Assembly: GCF_947259555.1 (NCBI RefSeq)
Contig: NZ_CAMYMD010000066.1
Span: 48,679 to 112,678 of the forward strand
DNA: 64,000 bases
Reading direction: 5' to 3'
Source of the DNA: an uncultured Roseovarius sp.
GTDB taxonomy: Bacteria > Pseudomonadota > Alphaproteobacteria > Rhodobacterales > Rhodobacteraceae
Shown: piece by piece, positions 10,689 to 20,409 of the stretch
Numbering within the stretch: the stretch's first letter is position 1
How the letters are laid out: every line of letters starts with the position of its first letter
Program-made: the position numbers and the translations under genes
Notes under the pieces: model-generated
Told to the model about the DNA's origin: nothing
The model's input: only the letters and a program-made list of their open reading frames with translations
Databases searched by the model: none

Positions 10689-13600
10689 TCAGCCGAAGAG
10701 GAACTGATCCGCCGTCAGCTCGTCGGCCAGCACGCTCGCGAAGACGAGGGTGTGACCTTCGACGCTCACCTCTGCCCCGGCGTCACCATCTGCTATCGCG
10801 AGTTGGTCAAAGCTGTCGACGCTGCGCAGGAGGACCGTCTCTGCCGTGGCGTCGAAATCGGTGATCAGATCGACATCGCCGGTCTGGAGCGTGTTGAACA
10901 CGAACGTGTCCTCGCCCTCGCCGCCGGTCATCGTATCGTCACCGTCGCCGCCATTGAGCGTATCCGCGCCGTCTCCGCCTTCGAGAAGGTCGTCACGTCC
11001 GCCGCCGGCCAAAAAGTCGTCGCCGTCGCCGCCGAGGACGGTGTCGTCGCCTTCACCACCGCCGAGACTGTCATTGCCCGCGCCGCCGTCGACCAGATCG
11101 GTGCCGGCACCGCCGCCCATCAGGTCATCGCCATCGCCGCCCTCTACGGTATCGACACCCTGGCCGCCACCGATAGTGTCGTTGCCGTTGCCGCCAAGCA
11201 CCTGGTCGTCGCCAAAGCCGCCGTTGACAAAGTCGTTGCCTTCGCCGCCGTCAACCTCATCGTCGCCGAGACCGCCGCCGATCGTGTCGTCGCCCAGACC
11301 GCCGCGCACGACATCGTCGCCAAAGCCGCCGCCGAGGCTGTCATTGCCCGCGCCGCCATTGACGAGGTCATTGCCCGGACCCGCGCCAAGTATGTCGTCG
11401 CCGTCAAGACCCGCCAGCGTGTCGTCGCCATCGGTACGCCCGGTGGCCGAGTTGTCGACGCCGAGATTGTCGAGATCGTAGATCACCGTGTTGCCATCGC
11501 CCTCATAGGCGACCGCGATCTGTGCAAAGCCTGTGGCGCTCTGTTCGGCAGGGATAAAGGCGATGGTCTCGGGACTGATATTGCCGTTGGCTTCACTGTC
11601 GATATAGTGATCGAAAACCGGATTGGCCGGATCGCTGAGATCGAAGATCATGATGCCGTTATCCCGTTCCAGCCCGACAAAGACATAGGGGGTGCCTTCA
11701 ACCAGGCCCACTGTGACCGCTTCGGGTTCCACTCCCTTGTCGTCGGACCGGTCGTCGACATCGCCCTCGTCCTGATTGAAGAGCTCCGGGCGGATCTCTG
11801 CGATCAGCTGTGCAAACTGCGAGCCGCTGTCAAAGACGATCTCACCCGCCGTGTTGTAGACGGTGAACGAGCGCGAGCCGTAGTGGAACAGCTGGTCGTA
11901 ATCTCCGTCGCCATCCGTGTCGCCCAGATCTGTGCGGACGTTCAGGCGGCCGAGGTTCTCGTCAAGCTGCAGGATTTCGGCATTGGGGAAGGCCGTCGGA
12001 TCGAGGTCGAGGTCCTTGACCCGCGCCTCCGTGTCGTCCCGCGCATCGCCCTCGTTTGCGGTCAGCACATATGTCTCGCCGTCAATTTCGACAGAGGTGA
12101 TCGCGTCGGGCTGGCGCATGCCGAAGAGGTTGTCGTAGTTTTGCAGGTTGATCGCATTGTCGCGGTTCGAGGCGTCGATCTCGTTGCCCGGCAACGAGCG
12201 ATCCACGAGGCCAAAGCTGCGGATATCGGTCACCTCGTTGGAGGTAAGATCGACCACGGCATAGGCATTGGCCTCTTGCAGCGCGACCCAGGCGGTTTCG
12301 CCACCGGGCAGGACGGTGATGTATTCCGGCTCCAGATCCTCGGAGACGGACTTGCCCGGCTCCAACAGAACACCGGCCTCGCGCAGCGCGTCTTCCTGAC
12401 CGTCGAAGGCAGTGAAGTCGAGCGTCACGGCCGTGGCCTCATCCGCGCCACCGCTCAGGTCGATGATCGACACAGCCCCGAGCGGATCGGTCTCGTCGAG
12501 CGGCTCGCCCTCGTTGGCGACAAGGATCTTGCTGCCATCGGGGGTGAAGGTCACCATGTCGGGCAGGTTGCCGACCTCGACGGTGTTGAGCAGCGTGCCT
12601 TCGAGATCGAAGATCGCAATGACACCGTTGGCATCCTCTGGCGTGACCGAGATGGCAGCGGCGACGAGGCCGTTCTTGGCGGCGACCGATTGCACGCCGT
12701 CAAACCCTTCGACCTGGCCGAGGTCGAACTCAAACAGTTTATCGCCATTGGCGGCATCGAACACGTCGATGCGGTTCTGCGCTCCGTTGGTCACGTAGGC
12801 GCGCCCTGCATCGACCGAGACAACCTCAGAGCCACCGGTGAAGAGTTCGGTTTCTCCGCTCAGGAGTTCTGCTGCGATGGAGACGCCGAGCGTGGGATCG
12901 TTCTCGTCCAGAAGGATGCGGTCGGTGTCACCATTGCGCGCCAGTTGAACGATGCGCAAATCATTGGTCACATCCGTCTCTGCCATGGCAAAGGCGTTGT
13001 CTTCATCCGGGAAATTCTCGGTCATGAAGTCGCCCAGCGCTTTTTGCTCGCCCAGCCGGTCGGCCTCGGCATCTGATGTGATGCCACCATCTGGCGTGAG
13101 GAACTGGACGTTCGAGACAAGCTCCTGGAACGGATAGCCGTCACCGTTGTTGAGCAGGAGAAAGTCGAGCGTGACCATGTTGATGGTGTCGGGTGCGTCG
13201 GCGGTGAAGGCCCCGTCGCGGAAGATGACGATGTCGTCGCCGGTCTCGGGGTCGATCAGAGCGACGGTCTTGATGCGATCGCCAGCAACGGCCACGTCCG
13301 GCATGTCGGTGGCCGGGTCGACCACGTAATCGCCGTTTTCGTCAGTCACCAGTTCCTGCGCGGTGCCGGCCTCGTCAAACGCAACGCGGAACCCGCCGAT
13401 CTGGAAGAAGCGGCCGGGCGTGTTGCCAGCTTCGGTGTCGGTATCGGCGACGCCATGCTCGAGCAGCATGAGGAAGCCTTCCTTGCTGACCGAAGCGGTC
13501 ACGAGGCCGTTGTCAAAGCGCAGCGAGTTTTGCAGGTCGAGCTGCGACAGGATGCCGTCGCCCTCATCGGTGCCCTCGTTGGTGGCCGAGCCGATCTCGG

Positions 13601-14960
13601 CGCGGATGCCGCCGCCATTCTTGAAGGAGACGTTCACCGAGGCGTCAGCGCCGCGCGCGGCATCGAGATTGGCGTCTGCGGTCAGGTTGCCAAGGTTGCT
13701 TTCCTCGGTGCGCACCGTCTCGCGGCGACCGTCGAGGAACACCTCGTGATTGCCGAAGGCGATGGCGTCGGCGGCGTCGACGATGGACTGAACCGCGTCG
13801 GTGAGATCCTCCACGATATCGGCCTTGACCGAGCCGTCGATCGCCTCAGCCAGAGTGGCGGCGCCGGTCACGTCGAGCACGCCCTGCTCATCGGTGGCAA
13901 AGGTGCCGGACACGTCGGCGTCAATCGTCTCGGTCATCAGGTTGCCGGCTTCGTCGAACTCCACCACGAGGCGGCCGAGATAGCTGTATTCGCCGTCGGT
14001 CGAGACGATGGCCACGTCATTGCCGCTGGCGTCGGTGGTGAGGAACGGATAGCCTTCGGCGGCCTCGTCGCCATCGCGCAGGCGGTCCTGATCGTCGGCC
14101 TGAAGGGTGTTTGAGCCGCCGGCGATGATGATGTCGACCCCGTCGAGCAGGCCCGCAAGCTCTTTTTCGAGCGCGATCTGCTGGAGATGCGAGGTCAGGA
14201 TGATCTTGTTGGACCCGGCGTCGATCAGCGCGTCGATCTGCGGCTGGATCACTGCGGCGAGGGCCGCCATGTCATTGGTGCCGCCGGTGATCTCGTTGGT
14301 GCCGCCGGTGGAGGAGATGGTCTCGATGATCTGGGTTGTGGCGCCGACGACGCCGATAAGCTCGCCGTTTTCTTCGATGAGCGTTGCCGGAGCGATGGCC
14401 GGGCCGATGTTGCCTGTGGCGAGGTCTTCGAGCGACTCGTTAAATGCAGAGGATGCAAGGATCTCGTCGGTGAAAAGCCCGCCCAGATTGGCGTCGTCCG
14501 AGAAGTCGATATTGGCCGACAGATACGGGAACAGCGCGCCGACCCAACCGACCGTGCCGTCGCCACCTTCGGCGTTGATGATGTCGGCGAATGCGGAGGT
14601 GCCGGGATCAAATTCGTGGTTGCCCACGGCGGAGGCGTCAAAGCCCAGAACATTCATGATGGTGACATCGACACGGCCACCACCGCGCCCGAGATCAAGC
14701 ACGGTGTCGCCCAGATCGAGGCCAAGGATTTCGGTGAAGTACCGCTCGTATGCCGCGGTGAGCGTGCCGCCCATCGAAAAATCCGCAGCCGTCGAAAAGA
14801 ACGGACCGGGGATATAGTTGTCACCTGCCGAGAGCAGAATCGAATTCTCTTGAGTCTCTTCGAGAGAATCAACGATCGCGGCGAAGTTCGGCGCATTGTC
14901 GAGGGCCGCGACGCCCCCTTCCAGATCGTTCGCATGCAGCAGCTGAAGCGTATAGGCCAT
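10689..14960 (-). CDS. Secreted RTX phosphatase/5'-nucleotidase with choice-of-anchor I domain
   Basis: A 1,423-residue mosaic. (1) UshA-type metallophosphoesterase, residues about 1-640: LQLLHANDLEGG, LLSAGDNYIPGPF, GNHEFDPG near residue 112, and the nucleotidase C-terminal domain with FKNGGGIRAEI near 447. (2) A beta-propeller-like choice-of-anchor I region, about 690-1150 (FHYGSRSFTVYNTAGEIVFD; GLERDNGIMIFDLSDPANPVF). (3) About 20 calcium-binding RTX nonapeptides of the GGxGNDxxxGG type, about 1175-1370, with a typical type I secretion C-terminus. There is no Sec signal peptide, as expected for type I secretion. Start: ATG at 14960 with AGGTGG upstream; an in-frame GTG 12 nt earlier is the alternative. 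A Pho-box-like element lies 76 bp upstream. Likely role: extracellular phosphate scavenging from nucleotides or phosphoesters. Confidence 0.9.
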   Translation of the reverse strand: MAYTLQLLHANDLEGGVAALDNAPNFAAIVDSLEETQENSILLSAGDNYIPGPFFSTAADFSMGGTLTAAYERYFTEILGLDLGDTVLDLGRGGGRVDVTIMNVLGFDASAVGNHEFDPGTSAFADIINAEGGDGTVGWVGALFPYLSANIDFSDDANLGGLFTDEILASSAFNESLEDLATGNIGPAIAPATLIEENGELIGVVGATTQIIETISSTGGTNEITGGTNDMAALAAVIQPQIDALIDAGSNKIILTSHLQQIALEKELAGLLDGVDIIIAGGSNTLQADDQDRLRDGDEAAEGYPFLTTDASGNDVAIVSTDGEYSYLGRLVVEFDEAGNLMTETIDADVSGTFATDEQGVLDVTGAATLAEAIDGSVKADIVEDLTDAVQSIVDAADAIAFGNHEVFLDGRRETVRTEESNLGNLTADANLDAARGADASVNVSFKNGGGIRAEIGSATNEGTDEGDGILSQLDLQNSLRFDNGLVTASVSKEGFLMLLEHGVADTDTEAGNTPGRFFQIGGFRVAFDEAGTAQELVTDENGDYVVDPATDMPDVAVAGDRIKTVALIDPETGDDIVIFRDGAFTADAPDTINMVTLDFLLLNNGDGYPFQELVSNVQFLTPDGGITSDAEADRLGEQKALGDFMTENFPDEDNAFAMAETDVTNDLRIVQLARNGDTDRILLDENDPTLGVSIAAELLSGETELFTGGSEVVSVDAGRAYVTNGAQNRIDVFDAANGDKLFEFDLGQVEGFDGVQSVAAKNGLVAAAISVTPEDANGVIAIFDLEGTLLNTVEVGNLPDMVTFTPDGSKILVANEGEPLDETDPLGAVSIIDLSGGADEATAVTLDFTAFDGQEDALREAGVLLEPGKSVSEDLEPEYITVLPGGETAWVALQEANAYAVVDLTSNEVTDIRSFGLVDRSLPGNEIDASNRDNAINLQNYDNLFGMRQPDAITSVEIDGETYVLTANEGDARDDTEARVKDLDLDPTAFPNAEILQLDENLGRLNVRTDLGDTDGDGDYDQLFHYGSRSFTVYNTAGEIVFDSGSQFAQLIAEIRPELFNQDEGDVDDRSDDKGVEPEAVTVGLVEGTPYVFVGLERDNGIMIFDLSDPANPVFDHYIDSEANGNISPETIAFIPAEQSATGFAQIAVAYEGDGNTVIYDLDNLGVDNSATGRTDGDDTLAGLDGDDILGAGPGNDLVNGGAGNDSLGGGFGDDVVRGGLGDDTIGGGLGDDEVDGGEGNDFVNGGFGDDQVLGGNGNDTIGGGQGVDTVEGGDGDDLMGGGAGTDLVDGGAGNDSLGGGEGDDTVLGGDGDDFLAGGGRDDLLEGGDGADTLNGGDGDDTMTGGEGEDTFVFNTLQTGDVDLITDFDATAETVLLRSVDSFDQLAIADGDAGAEVSVEGHTLVFASVLADELTADQFLFG

Positions 14961-15035
14961 CGGATATTCCACCTGAATTTAGGAAAGTTACCGGGCCGCG
15001 ATAGAGGGGCAATGTGACGCTGGATTAAGGGATTT

Positions 15036-15053
15036 GTAACGACTACGTAACGC
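15036..15053 (-). promoter_or_regulatory. Pho-box-like element upstream of the RTX phosphatase
   Basis: Minus strand reads GCGTTAC-GTAG-TCGTTAC (15053 to 15036), two 7-mers separated by four bases, followed 8 nt later by TAATCC as a possible -10. The layout matches the elements before pstS and glpQ. Confidence 0.5.
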
Positions 15054-15091
15054 CGAGGCGCCCAAAGCCAGGTTGAGCGGTCGATACTCGG

Positions 15092-16051
15092 TTATCCGCC
15101 GAGATCCTCAAGGAGCCGCCCGTACATGTCTTCGGCGTGCCGGATGCGGCCTGAGCCAAGCGCCCGGGTCTCGACCCTGATGAGGGCCTCGATGCCGATG
15201 AAAAACGGCAGCCAGAGCCGTCTTTCGGTTTCTGACAGGCCAAACACATCCGTGAAAATCTCGATGCCCGCCGCATCGACGCCAAGACGCCGCTGGCCGG
15301 ACAGGATCATCCCGCGCCGTCCCATATGCACCAGAAATCGTGCGATATCCTTGCAGACCGGCAGCCGTCCCGACCCGCCCGTGTCGATGCCCGTGAGGTG
15401 GTCCTTGCCGATCACGAGGTTGTTTGGGTGAAAGTCGCCATGGCTGATCGCGTCACGGCACTCGGCGCCGTCAAGTTGCGCGGCCATCTTGCGCAGGTGT
15501 TCGAGAATGCCCGTCTCGATGCGCCGAAGCCGCGCGAAGGGCTGCTTGGACGCGGCCCGCTCGGCGCGTGCCAGCCAACCCAAGGCGTTGCCCGCGCGCC
15601 AGCTCTCGGTCATTTCGGTGAAAAGCCGCAGCCATTCCGCCGCCGGGCGCAGGTGCTGTGGGCGCTCGTCCGGCTGCTCTTGCCACAAGAATTCCAGCAG
15701 CGGCTTGCCCTCGATGCGCTCGGTCACCATCAAACCGGCCTCGGGCACATGCAAAAGCGGCTGTGCAACCCGATAGGCGCCGTCGTTCATATGGGGCCAG
15801 ATACGCACCAACTCGGCCCATTCCCTTGCGAGTTTCTCGGTGAAATCGGGCTCGACCATCCGGATCACCGCAGCGCGTCCATCGAATGTTCCGGCCAGTA
15901 TGGCCCGCTTTTCGGGGACGATCCGCAGAACCTCGTCGATATCCAGCCTTTCCAGTACCGGATGTGCGGCGGCACTCTGCGCAAGCCGCGCCGACAGTCT
16001 TTGCAACCTGTCCAGATCGGGGAGTGGCGCATGGGGGCGGTGCTCAGACAT
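15092..16051 (-). CDS. Aminoglycoside phosphotransferase-fold (APH) family protein
   Basis: 319 residues of the APH/choline-kinase-like fold, which phosphorylates small molecules with ATP. Catalytic loop ISHGDFHPNNLVI (Brenner-type H-G-D-x-H-x-x-N) is followed by the metal-binding segment LTGIDTGGSGRLPVCKDIARFL, in which the usual IDW/IDF is IDT. The substrate cannot be read from sequence, and a resistance function should not be assumed: such genes are common in Rhodobacterales core genomes. It is monocistronic, between the RTX gene and divergent xseB. Confidence 0.75.
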   Translation of the reverse strand: MSEHRPHAPLPDLDRLQRLSARLAQSAAAHPVLERLDIDEVLRIVPEKRAILAGTFDGRAAVIRMVEPDFTEKLAREWAELVRIWPHMNDGAYRVAQPLLHVPEAGLMVTERIEGKPLLEFLWQEQPDERPQHLRPAAEWLRLFTEMTESWRAGNALGWLARAERAASKQPFARLRRIETGILEHLRKMAAQLDGAECRDAISHGDFHPNNLVIGKDHLTGIDTGGSGRLPVCKDIARFLVHMGRRGMILSGQRRLGVDAAGIEIFTDVFGLSETERRLWLPFFIGIEALIRVETRALGSGRIRHAEDMYGRLLEDLGG

Positions 16052-16152
16052 GATGCGACTGTCCTCTAGCCGTTAAGGGGCGTCAACCGAATTGCACCCG
16101 GTGCCGCCGGGCACTATGATCTGCCTGAAAACCCAGCGACAGGATGATGCCG

Positions 16153-16395
16153 ATGACCGATACGCCCCCTTCCGAGATGTCTTTCGAACAGGCCATGAAA
16201 GAACTGGAGCAGGTCGTCGGGCGGCTGGAGCGTGGCGATGTCGCGCTTGAGGAATCGATCACGCTTTACGAGCGCGGTGCGCTGCTCAAGAAGCGCTGCG
16301 AGGAAAAGCTCAAGGAGGCCGAGGAAAAGGTCGCCGCGATCACCTTGGATGCGGACGGCAATCCGACCGGGACACACCCGGTCTCGGGCGATTGA
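16153..16395 (+). CDS. xseB: Exodeoxyribonuclease VII small subunit
   Basis: 80-residue XseB, partner of XseA in single-strand DNA exonuclease VII. The family core is clear: SFEQAMKELEQVVGRLERGD, ALEESITLYERGALLKKRCEEKL, then a helical acidic tail. Three in-frame ATGs occur (16144, 16147, 16153); the last is chosen because AGG at 16141-16143 would directly abut the first. It heads the xseB-ispA-dxs operon, with ispA starting 5 bp after the stop codon. Confidence 0.92.
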   Translation: MTDTPPSEMSFEQAMKELEQVVGRLERGDVALEESITLYERGALLKKRCEEKLKEAEEKVAAITLDADGNPTGTHPVSGD

Positions 16396-16400
16396 GGGCG

Positions 16401-17267
16401 ATGCAAGACAGGCTCGCCGCCGACGCCGGCGCGATCATGACACAGCTGGAGCTTATCCTTGGGGGGTTTCCGGCCGGGCAGGTGACCGAGGGCATGGGCT
16501 ATGCCACGCGCGGCGGCAAACGCATTCGCGGCTTTCTGGTGATGGAGAGCGCGCGGCTGCATGGTGTCGACGCGGCAGCGGCGCTCTGGCCCGCTTGCGC
16601 CATCGAGGCGCTGCACGCCTATAGCCTCGTGCATGACGACCTGCCCGCGATGGATGATGACGATCTGCGGCGCGGGCAACCGACGGTGCATGTCCGGTGG
16701 GACGAGGCGACGGCGATACTGGTGGGCGACGCGCTGCACTCGCTGGCGTTTGAGCTGGTGAGTGACCCGCAGACCGGGCTCGGGGCGGATGTGCGCGCCG
16801 AACTGACCCATACGCTCGCGCGGGCCGCAGGCGGGCAGGGGATGGTGCTGGGGCAGGCACGCGACATTGCCGCCGAGAGTGCCGAGACCCCACTTACCCT
16901 TGATGAGATCATCACGTTGCAGGAGGGCAAGACCGGCGCGCTGATCGAATGGTCGGCCACGGCGGGGGCCCGCATGGGCCGCGCCGATCCGGCGCCGCTC
17001 TTGGCCTATGCCCGGGCGCTTGGCCTCGCCTTTCAGATCCAGGATGACGTGATCGACGTGACCGGCGACGCCGCGCAGGTGGGCAAGGCCGTGGGCAAGG
17101 ACGCCGCCGCGGGCAAGGCCACATTCGTGTCCCTTATGGGGCTGGAGGGGGCGAAAACCCGCGCGGCAGCCCTTGTTGATCTGGCCTGTGACGCTCTATC
17201 TTTCTATGGAGAGCGTGCCGACGGCTTGCGGGAGCTTGCCCGCTTCGTTATCTCGCGCCAGAGCTAG
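16401..17267 (+). CDS. ispA: Polyprenyl synthetase: farnesyl diphosphate synthase
   Basis: Condenses IPP with DMAPP/GPP to farnesyl diphosphate. 288 residues. The first Asp-rich motif, in YSLVHDDLPAMDDDDLRRG, and the second, in AFQIQDDVIDVTGD, bind the Mg-diphosphates; GGKRIRGFLV carries the IPP-binding Lys/Arg. ATG at 16401 preceded by GAGGG is chosen over an upstream TTG. It lies between xseB and dxs, so the operon couples isoprenoid precursor supply (Dxs) and chain elongation (IspA). Confidence 0.94.
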   Translation: MQDRLAADAGAIMTQLELILGGFPAGQVTEGMGYATRGGKRIRGFLVMESARLHGVDAAAALWPACAIEALHAYSLVHDDLPAMDDDDLRRGQPTVHVRWDEATAILVGDALHSLAFELVSDPQTGLGADVRAELTHTLARAAGGQGMVLGQARDIAAESAETPLTLDEIITLQEGKTGALIEWSATAGARMGRADPAPLLAYARALGLAFQIQDDVIDVTGDAAQVGKAVGKDAAAGKATFVSLMGLEGAKTRAAALVDLACDALSFYGERADGLRELARFVISRQS

Positions 17268-17291
17268 CCAATTCCCCCAAGGAGGGGTCCT

Positions 17292-19220
17292 ATGCCAGAC
17301 CGCCCGACCACACCGCTTCTCGATCAGGTCAAGAGCCCCGCCGACCTCAAGCGGTTGAGCGACGGGCAGCTTGTGACACTTGCGCAGGAACTGCGCGCCG
17401 ACACCATTGCGGCGGTATCGGAAACCGGCGGGCATCTGGGCGCGGGGCTGGGGGTGGTGGAACTCACTGTGGCGCTGCACCATGTGTTTGATGCGCCGCG
17501 TGACAAGATCATCTGGGATGTGTCGCATCAAAGCTATCCGCACAAGATCCTGACCGGGCGGCGCGACCGTATGCGCACCATCCGGCAAAAGGACGGCCTC
17601 TCGGGATTTACCAAGCGATCCGAGTCGCCCTATGACCCGTTCGGTGCCGCGCATAGCTCTACCTCGATCAGTGCCGCGCTCGGTTTTGCCGTGGCGCGTG
17701 ATCTGGGCGGGGCCTGTCCCACCGGGCATGGCGACGCCATCGCAATCATCGGCGACGGGGCGATGTCGGCGGGCATGGCGTTTGAGGCGATGAACAACGC
17801 GGGTCACCTGGGCAAGCGGCTGATCGTGATCCTCAATGACAACGAAATGTCCATCGCGCCGCCCGTGGGGGCGCTGTCCTCCTATCTCTCGCGGCTTTAC
17901 GCAGGTGAGCCGTTTCAGGAATTCAAGGCCGCCGCCAAGGGGGCGATTTCCCTGCTGCCGCCGCCCTTTCAGGAAGGCGCGCGGCGTGCCAAGGACATGC
18001 TCAAGGGCATGACGGTGGGCGGCACGCTCTTCGAAGAGCTTGGGTTTTCCTATGTCGGGCCGATCGACGGGCATGACATGGAGCAGCTGTTGCCGGTGCT
18101 GCGCACGGTCAAGGCCCGGGCGACGGGGCCGATCCTCATTCATGCGCTGACCAAGAAGGGCAAGGGCTATGCCCCGGCTGAGCACGCCCGCGATGGCGGC
18201 CATGCGACCGCCAAGTTCGATCTGGTAACCGGCGAGCAGAAAAAGGCCCCCTCGAACGCGCCGAGTTATACAAAGGTCTTTGCCAATGCGCTGCTGGATC
18301 AGGCGGCGCGTGATGACAAGATCTGCGCGATTACGGCGGCGATGCCGGATGGCACCGGGCTTGATCTCTTCGCCGAACGCTACCCGTCGCGCTGTTTTGA
18401 TGTCGGCATCGCCGAACAGCACGCGGTGACGTTTTCCGCCGGGCTGGCGGCGGGCGGTATGAAGCCGTTTTGCGCGCTTTATTCCACGTTCCTGCAGCGC
18501 GGTTACGATCAGGTTGTCCACGATGTGGCCATTCAACGCCTGCCGGTGCGCTTTGCGATTGACCGTGCCGGGCTGGTTGGGGCCGATGGGGCGACCCATG
18601 CGGGGGCGTTCGACGTGGCGTTCCTTGCCAACCTTCCGGGGTTCGTGGTGATGGCCGCTGCCGATGAGGCCGAGCTTGTGCATATGGTGGCCACGGCGGC
18701 GGCGCATGACGACGGGCCGATTGCCTTCCGCTACCCGCGCGGCGAGGGGGCTGGCGTGACCATGCCCGAGCGTGGCGAGCCTCTGGAGATCGGCAAGGGG
18801 CGGATCATTCAAGAGGGGAGCCGCGTTGCGATCCTGTCTTACGGCACACGGCTCAAGGAGGTCATGGAGGCGTCTGAGGCGTTGCGCGCGCGCGGGATCA
18901 CGCCGACCGTGGCCGATGCCCGCTTTGCCAAGCCGCTCGACGAGGCACTGATCCTCGATCTGGTTGAGAACCACGAGGCGATGATCACCATCGAGGAAGG
19001 CGCTATCGGAGGATTTTCAAGCCATGTCAGTCACTTCCTGAGCGAAGCTAAAGTGTTTGATGACGGGTTCAAATTCCGCTCCATGGTGCTGCCGGACATC
19101 TTCATAGATCAAGCGAGCCCCGCGGATATGTATGGCACGGCGCGGCTCAACGCGTCGGATATAGAGGCGCGGGTGCTCGATCTGCTCGATATTGCGCAAG
19201 TGAGTGGCAAACGCGCCTGA
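17292..19220 (+). CDS. dxs: 1-deoxy-D-xylulose-5-phosphate synthase
   Basis: First enzyme of the MEP isoprenoid pathway: thiamine-diphosphate-dependent condensation of pyruvate with glyceraldehyde 3-phosphate. 642 residues, full length. Signatures: [23 protein letters not shown]/Mg site [18 protein letters not shown], the catalytic Glu region [17 protein letters not shown], and [21 protein letters not shown] strong AAGGAGG precedes the ATG. Third gene of the xseB-ispA-dxs operon. Confidence 0.97.
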   Translation: MPDRPTTPLLDQVKSPADLKRLSDGQLVTLAQELRADTIAAVSETGGHLGAGLGVVELTVALHHVFDAPRDKIIWDVSHQSYPHKILTGRRDRMRTIRQKDGLSGFTKRSESPYDPFGAAHSSTSISAALGFAVARDLGGACPTGHGDAIAIIGDGAMSAGMAFEAMNNAGHLGKRLIVILNDNEMSIAPPVGALSSYLSRLYAGEPFQEFKAAAKGAISLLPPPFQEGARRAKDMLKGMTVGGTLFEELGFSYVGPIDGHDMEQLLPVLRTVKARATGPILIHALTKKGKGYAPAEHARDGGHATAKFDLVTGEQKKAPSNAPSYTKVFANALLDQAARDDKICAITAAMPDGTGLDLFAERYPSRCFDVGIAEQHAVTFSAGLAAGGMKPFCALYSTFLQRGYDQVVHDVAIQRLPVRFAIDRAGLVGADGATHAGAFDVAFLANLPGFVVMAAADEAELVHMVATAAAHDDGPIAFRYPRGEGAGVTMPERGEPLEIGKGRIIQEGSRVAILSYGTRLKEVMEASEALRARGITPTVADARFAKPLDEALILDLVENHEAMITIEEGAIGGFSSHVSHFLSEAKVFDDGFKFRSMVLPDIFIDQASPADMYGTARLNASDIEARVLDLLDIAQVSGKRA

Positions 19221-19253
19221 GGTACTTATCTTGAGACGGGAAAGGAGATGTCC

Positions 19254-20342
19254 ATGACCCGTTTCACCGCTTTCATCTTCGCTATTGGTGTCGCAGCAGC
19301 ACCCGCCCATGCGCTCGATACGAGTGCGGGCTCCCTGACCGTGACCAAGATGGTCGACGGGCTGGATGCGCCTTGGGCGTTGGAGTTCCTGCCGGATGGC
19401 GGCATGCTGATTACCGAACGTGACGGGCGGCTTTTGCATGTCGCGGACGGTCAAAGCCGCGCGATCAAAGGCCTGCCGGAGATCGCCGCGCGCGGTCAGG
19501 GTGGCTTGCTCGACCTGCTGATCCCGCGTGATTTTGCGCAGAGCCGCGAGGTGTATTTCAGCTATTCCAAACCGCAATCTGGTGGGGCGGGCACCGCCAT
19601 CGCCCGGGCGCGGCTGGCTCCCGGTGCCGATCGGCTGAGTGACCTCTCGGTGATTTTCGAGATGGAGCCGGGCTCTTCCGGTGGACGGCATTTCGGCTCG
19701 CGTCTGGTCGAAGGGCGCGATGGCTATCTTTACGCCACCATAGGCGAGCGCGGCGACAGGCCCTCGGCGCAGGATCTGGGCCGCGAGAACGGCTCGGTGA
19801 TCCGTATCGCGCGCGACGGGTCGGTGCCGCAGGACAATCCTTTTGTTGACACATCTGGCGCGCAGCCGGAAATCTGGTCCTACGGGCATCGCAATCCGCA
19901 AGGTGCGGCGCTCGATGGGTCAGGCACTCTCTGGGTTGTCGAGCATGGCGCGCGTGGTGGCGATGAGGTGAACCGCGTCGAGAAGGGCGCAAACTATGGC
20001 TGGCCGGTGATTTCCTACGGGCGGCACTATTCCGGTGCGAAGATCGGTGAGGGCACGGCCAAGGAGGGCATGGAGCAGCCCGCGCATTACTGGGATCCCT
20101 CGATCGCGCCCTCGGGCATGATGATCTATCAGGGTGACATGTTCCCCGATTGGCGCGGCGATATCTTCGTGGGCTCGCTCAAGTTCGACATGATCTCACG
20201 GCTCAAGGGCACACCGCTGCGCGAGGTTGAGCGGTTCGAGAGCCCCGAGACATCGCGCGTGCGCGACATTGTCGAGGCCCCTGATGGTGCAATCTGGTTC
20301 CTGAGTGTGGGGCAGGGCGCGGCCTATCGGATCACGCGCTGA
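19254..20342 (+). CDS. Soluble PQQ-type aldose sugar dehydrogenase (GSDH family), exported
   Basis: 362 residues of the soluble glucose/aldose dehydrogenase (YliI/Asd-like) beta-propeller family. A signal peptide (MTRFTAFIFAIGVAAAPAHA) targets it to the periplasm. Family signatures: MVDGLDAPWALEFLPDGGML, GRHFGSRLVEGRDGYLYATIGERGD, SYGHRNPQGAALD and VVEHGARGGDEVNRVEKGANYGWP. PQQ dependence is inferred from the family. ATG 19254 is preferred to 19248, which directly abuts AAAGGAG. It may be cotranscribed with dxs (33-bp gap). Tandem hairpins follow it. Confidence 0.85.
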   Translation: MTRFTAFIFAIGVAAAPAHALDTSAGSLTVTKMVDGLDAPWALEFLPDGGMLITERDGRLLHVADGQSRAIKGLPEIAARGQGGLLDLLIPRDFAQSREVYFSYSKPQSGGAGTAIARARLAPGADRLSDLSVIFEMEPGSSGGRHFGSRLVEGRDGYLYATIGERGDRPSAQDLGRENGSVIRIARDGSVPQDNPFVDTSGAQPEIWSYGHRNPQGAALDGSGTLWVVEHGARGGDEVNRVEKGANYGWPVISYGRHYSGAKIGEGTAKEGMEQPAHYWDPSIAPSGMMIYQGDMFPDWRGDIFVGSLKFDMISRLKGTPLREVERFESPETSRVRDIVEAPDGAIWFLSVGQGAAYRITR

Positions 20343-20348
20343 GGGTGG

Positions 20349-20394
20349 CCGAAATCTTGAAAAGATTTCGGTTCGCTTTCTTTTCAAGAAAGCG
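20349..20394. terminator. Two tandem hairpins between convergent genes
   Basis: CCGAAATCTT-GAA-AAGATTTCGG (20349-20371) is followed two bases later by CGCTTTCTT-TTC-AAGAAAGCG (20374-20394). They lie between the sugar dehydrogenase and the convergent regulator gene and probably act as a bidirectional terminator. A similar tandem pair occurs at 51074-51120. Confidence 0.65.
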
Positions 20395-20409
20395 GCTTGC
20401 CGCTTGCGA

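Noticed and set aside
10617..13076. 819-codon plus-strand frame opposite the RTX gene, with a regular Val/Ala repeat
   Set aside because: The apparent repeat mirrors the RTX nonapeptide codons and third-position GC bias on the other strand.
15092..16051. Antibiotic resistance (aminoglycoside phosphotransferase)
   Set aside because: Only the general kinase fold is visible; relatives phosphorylate many small molecules and nothing indicates resistance.
17196..18974. 592-codon frame antisense to dxs
   Set aside because: Shadow of dxs; no recognisable domain or start context.
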